Shown one piece after another: positions 61,301 to 64,000 of a stretch of DNA of 64,000 bases. This stretch comes from Brevibacillus brevis (lineage in GTDB: Bacteria > Bacillota > Bacilli > Brevibacillales > Brevibacillaceae), in assembly GCF_031583145.1 (NCBI RefSeq), contig NZ_CP134050.1, forward strand, positions 2,194,501-2,258,500. The letters run 5' to 3'. Below the pieces are notes generated by a model, which saw nothing but the letters and a program-made list of their open reading frames with translations, was not told where the DNA came from and made no database searches. The position numbers were made by a program, and so were the translations under genes. Positions within the stretch are counted from its first letter, which is position 1. The number at the start of each line of letters is the position of its first letter.

Positions 61301-62443
61301 ATGATGCCGCAATCGGTTTACATCCACATTCCCTTTTGCACCAACAAATGCTTTTACTGCGACTTCAACTCGTTCGTCACGAACAATCCGCAGCTGGTCT
61401 GGGACTACCTCGAGGCACTGGACAAGGAAATGGAGCGCACGTTTGCCAAGCAGCCGCCCGAGCGTGTCAAAACGATTTTCGTCGGCGGAGGCACGCCGAC
61501 TTTTCTGGACCACGCGCAAATGCGCAGGTTCTTGGAGTCGGTGCAAAGCCATCTCGGCAACTATTGGACAGGTGATCTGGAGTTTACGATGGAAGCCAAT
61601 CCCGGCACGACGGACGTGGAAAAGCTGCGGATCATGCGCGAGCTGGGCGTGAATCGCCTGAGCTTCGGCGTGCAGTCCTTTGACAATGCGTTGCTCAAGC
61701 GTCTCGGGCGGATTCACGATACAGATGACGTGTACCGCAGCATCGAAAACGCGAAGAGCGTCGGCTTCGAAAACCTGACCATCGACCTGATGTTCGGCTT
61801 GCCGGACCAGACGATGGAGATTTTTCGCGAGACGCTGGAAAAGGCGTTCGCTTTGGGGACGACCCACTTTTCGGCATACAGCTTGAAGGTGGAGGAGAAC
61901 ACCCTCTTCCACACGCTCTACCAAAAGGACCAGCTCCCTCTGCCTTCGGAAGAGACAGAGCTCGCGATGTATTTGCTGTTGATCGAGGAGATGGAGAAGC
62001 ACGGGTACCGCCAATACGAGATCAGCAACTTTGCCAAACCTGGCTTTGAAAGCAAACATAATAAAACCTACTGGCTCAATGACGAATACTATGGATTGGG
62101 AGCGGGCGCCCACGGCTACGTAAGCGGGGAGCGACACGTAAACGCCGGGCCGCTGGCCATCTACATGCAGATGAGCAAGGACGGGCTGCCGCGTGTCGAG
62201 CAATTCGGCGTCCCTCGGGAAGATGCGATGGAAGAGCAGATGATCCTCGGGCTTCGCTTGCGGGAAGGGGTGGACCTCTCCCGTTTTGCCGAGCGCTTTG
62301 GCGTATCTGTACACGAGGTGTTTGGCAACATAATAGAAGAGGAAACAGCGAAAGGCATGCTAGAGCAGCAGGATGGCTGCTTGCGCCTGACCCGCAAAGG
62401 TTTGCCGCTCGGCAACGAAGTGTTTGCCCGTTTCTTGCGCTAA
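61301..62443 (+). CDS. hemW: HemW, radical SAM haem chaperone
   Basis: A 380-residue radical SAM protein. The 4Fe-4S motif is CTNKCFYC (CX3CX2C) near residue 13, followed by GGGTPTFL and EANPGT, as in HemN/HemW. HemW proteins lack a fourth cysteine of true coproporphyrinogen oxidase (HemN CxxxCxxCxC); here the residue two after the last Cys is Phe, as in HemW. It inserts haem into respiratory enzymes. ATG 61301 follows GGAGGGGGAGGG. Confidence 0.95.
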   Translation: MMPQSVYIHIPFCTNKCFYCDFNSFVTNNPQLVWDYLEALDKEMERTFAKQPPERVKTIFVGGGTPTFLDHAQMRRFLESVQSHLGNYWTGDLEFTMEANPGTTDVEKLRIMRELGVNRLSFGVQSFDNALLKRLGRIHDTDDVYRSIENAKSVGFENLTIDLMFGLPDQTMEIFRETLEKAFALGTTHFSAYSLKVEENTLFHTLYQKDQLPLPSEETELAMYLLLIEEMEKHGYRQYEISNFAKPGFESKHNKTYWLNDEYYGLGAGAHGYVSGERHVNAGPLAIYMQMSKDGLPRVEQFGVPREDAMEEQMILGLRLREGVDLSRFAERFGVSVHEVFGNIIEEETAKGMLEQQDGCLRLTRKGLPLGNEVFARFLR

Positions 62444-62501
62444 ATCCGCGGTTGGTAGGCGAATTTTGTGCCTTTTTGACGACGGAAGACCATGAAGTCC
62501 G

Positions 62502-62530
62502 TTGACAAATCCTTCTTCTATTGATACCTT
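62502..62530 (+). promoter_or_regulatory. SigA promoter of the hrcA-grpE operon
   Basis: TTGACA (62502-62507), 17-nt spacer, TACCTT (62525-62530), just upstream of CIRCE. Confidence 0.75.
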
Positions 62531-62541
62531 AGTAAATAGAA

Positions 62542-62568
62542 TTAGCACTCGATCGAGAAGAGTGCTAA
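62542..62568. promoter_or_regulatory. CIRCE element
   Basis: Perfect TTAGCACTC-N9-GAGTGCTAA, the HrcA operator, 22 bp before hrcA. Confidence 0.98.
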
Positions 62569-62590
62569 CAACAGGGAGGCGACGACATTT

Positions 62591-63619
62591 ATGTTATCTG
62601 AACGTCAACAGTTGATTTTAAATGCGATTGTCGACAACTACATTCATTCGGCCGAACCTGTTGGCTCCCGCACGATTTCCAAAAGGGAGGACATCGGATT
62701 TTCTTCGGCGACGATTCGCAACGAGATGTCCGATTTGGAGGAACTGGGGTATCTCGAACAGCCTCACACTTCGGCGGGACGCGTTCCTTCTACCAAAGGG
62801 TATCGTTTTTACGTCGACAACCTCATCCAGCCGCAGCTTTTGGATGAAAATGAATTGGGTAAACTGAAGCAGTTGTTTGCCGAGCGTATTCTGCACACGG
62901 AACAAGTGGTGGAATACACCGCCCAGATTCTCTCCCAGCTGACGAACTACACGGCCGTCGTACTGGGGCCGGAGATATTTGAGCACCGGTTAAAACATAT
63001 ACAAATCGTTCCTCTGAATGACAAAGAGGCCGTGGCTATTGTCGTCACCCATACGGGTCGCGTGGAAAACAAGCTGATCGAATTGCCGGAGGGTATCGGA
63101 GTGACCGAGATCGAGCGTCTGGTCAATCTGCTCAACAGCAAGCTTACCGATGTCCCGCTCTGGCAATTGCGCCAACGCCTGTACCACGAGATTTCGGGGG
63201 AGATGCGCCGCCACGCCGAGCAATACCAGGAAATGCTGAATCTCATTGATCAATCCCTGATGCAGCAAGAAGAGGATCGAGTGTACTTGCGCGGTGCGAC
63301 CAAGATTCTGGGCCAGCCGGAATTCCGTGATGTCGACAAGGTGAAGGACATATTGGAGCTTTTGGAGCGCCATGACCAGCTCATTCACTTGTTCGGAGTG
63401 CCGGCGGATGGGCTTACGGTCCGCATCGGCCAGGAAAATCAGCTGGACGCGATCAAGCAATGCAGTATCGTCACCACTTCCTATTCACTCGGCGGAAAGC
63501 CGGTGGGAATGGTGGGGATTCTCGGCCCGACGCGCATGGAGTACGGCAGAGTCATTACTGTGCTGAACTACCTGGCGGAAGGCTTGTCGCGCATGCTGAC
63601 TTCGCAGTTTGAGAAATAA
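62591..63619 (+). CDS. hrcA: Heat-inducible repressor HrcA
   Basis: A 342-residue repressor of class I heat-shock genes. The winged helix holds VGSRTISKREDIGFSSATIR and TSAGRVPSTKGYRFYV; the rest is the GAF-like dimerisation domain, ending GPTRMEYGRVI. It binds the CIRCE just upstream and is kept active by GroEL. The ribosome site is AGGGAGGCG. Confidence 0.98.
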   Translation: MLSERQQLILNAIVDNYIHSAEPVGSRTISKREDIGFSSATIRNEMSDLEELGYLEQPHTSAGRVPSTKGYRFYVDNLIQPQLLDENELGKLKQLFAERILHTEQVVEYTAQILSQLTNYTAVVLGPEIFEHRLKHIQIVPLNDKEAVAIVVTHTGRVENKLIELPEGIGVTEIERLVNLLNSKLTDVPLWQLRQRLYHEISGEMRRHAEQYQEMLNLIDQSLMQQEEDRVYLRGATKILGQPEFRDVDKVKDILELLERHDQLIHLFGVPADGLTVRIGQENQLDAIKQCSIVTTSYSLGGKPVGMVGILGPTRMEYGRVITVLNYLAEGLSRMLTSQFEK

Positions 63620-63675
63620 ATGGATGGAAAGGCTCCGGGGCCAAGGCCAAAGATGAGCCGCAGGAGGTATCGACG

Positions 63676-64000
63676 TTGAGCGAAGAAAAGATCACGCAAG
63701 ACCCGACTGCTGAAGAGGAGCAAACGACAGAAGCGACGCAGCAGCCGGATGCGGAAGCAGTAAATTGGGAACAGGAAGCAGCCCGGTGGAAGGCGCAGGC
63801 GGAAGAGCATCAAAATCGGATGCTGCGTGCCATGGCTGACATGGAAAACCTCAGAAGACGCGTGCGCAAGGAGCAGGAAGACTTGGCCAAGTACGCCTCC
63901 CAAAAAGTGGTGGAGGAGCTGCTGCCGATTCTGGACAACTTCGAGCGTGCGTTAGCCGCGGACAAGGAAGCGATGACCTTGGAATCCCTCTTGACGGGCG
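63676..64000 (+). CDS. grpE: GrpE nucleotide exchange factor, N-terminal part
   Basis: The first about 108 codons; the gene continues beyond the window. It starts at TTG after CAGGAGGT. The acidic, disordered N-terminus (EEEQTTEATQQPD) leads to the long coiled coil RMLRAMADMENLRRRVRKEQ and LLPILDNFERAL, typical of GrpE. It exchanges ADP on DnaK and lies in the usual place after hrcA. Confidence 0.96.
   Translation, partial: MSEEKITQDPTAEEEQTTEATQQPDAEAVNWEQEAARWKAQAEEHQNRMLRAMADMENLRRRVRKEQEDLAKYASQKVVEELLPILDNFERALAADKEAMTLESLLTG

Noticed and set aside
1..64000. Insertion sequences, prophage genes, CRISPR arrays, rRNA
   Set aside because: No transposase, integrase or phage proteins, no regularly spaced direct repeats and no rRNA-like sequence were seen.

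Overview
The window comes from a moderately GC-rich, endospore-forming Gram-positive bacterium, most likely a Brevibacillus or close Paenibacillaceae relative. Supporting signs are the Bacillus-type gene order yqeG-yqeH-aroE-yhbY-nadD-yqeK-rsfS-yqeM and later comEC, holA, rpsT, gpr, spoIIP, yqxA, lepA, hemW, hrcA, grpE; spore genes (gpr, spoIIP); strong GGAGG ribosome binding sites; frequent GTG/TTG starts; a leuS T-box; and a CIRCE element before hrcA. The genus is an inference from style and order, not from a search.

Layout. 1-20 kb is a mosaic of short units on both strands: bdbC with a partial thiol-oxidoreductase partner, a phosphatase, a Sir2 deacetylase whose 3' end is frameshifted by a 5-bp duplication, a tRNA-Thr(CGT), a secreted YcdB-domain protein, the ABC-F protein YfmR/Uup, an L,D-transpeptidase that may start at ATT, a frameshifted pirin gene, a DUF4931 protein, a tandem GNAT protein, YpgR, a phytoene-desaturase-like oxidoreductase, a cytoplasmic class A beta-lactamase-like hydrolase, an orphan oligopeptide-binding lipoprotein followed by a gamma-glutamyl hydrolase, a peroxiredoxin, DinB, and a TetR-MFS efflux pair. 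20.4-25.6 kb is the conserved yqe operon for ribosome assembly, shikimate and NAD synthesis. 25.6-28.4 kb is T-box-controlled leuS. 28.5-34.8 kb is the competence DNA-uptake locus (comER, comEA, comEC), split by a divergent asnB and without comEB. An ECF sigma factor/anti-sigma pair follows, then holA, rpsT, gpr, spoIIP and yqxA.

Between yqxA (40.9 kb) and lepA (59.4 kb), which are neighbours in Bacillus subtilis, lie about 18 kb of accessory genes. These are a five-gene peptide ABC importer, an alpha/beta hydrolase and an M24 peptidase; a FecCD-type importer behind a cobalamin riboswitch and a near-perfect Zur box; a second ECF sigma/anti-sigma pair; a TetR/HxlR divergent pair with a 27-bp dyad over its overlapping promoters; an MFS pump; an unrecognised 474-residue protein; and a HIT protein. 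The window ends in the heat-shock operon (hrcA, grpE start) with CIRCE.

The most notable signals are the combined B12-riboswitch/Zur arrangement at 49.0-49.5 kb, the Sir2 and pirin frameshifts, the two TetR operator systems, a long inverted repeat with an alternative hairpin at 56.79-56.83 kb, and the unrecognised gene at 56.86-58.28 kb. I found no insertion sequence, CRISPR array, rRNA or prophage.
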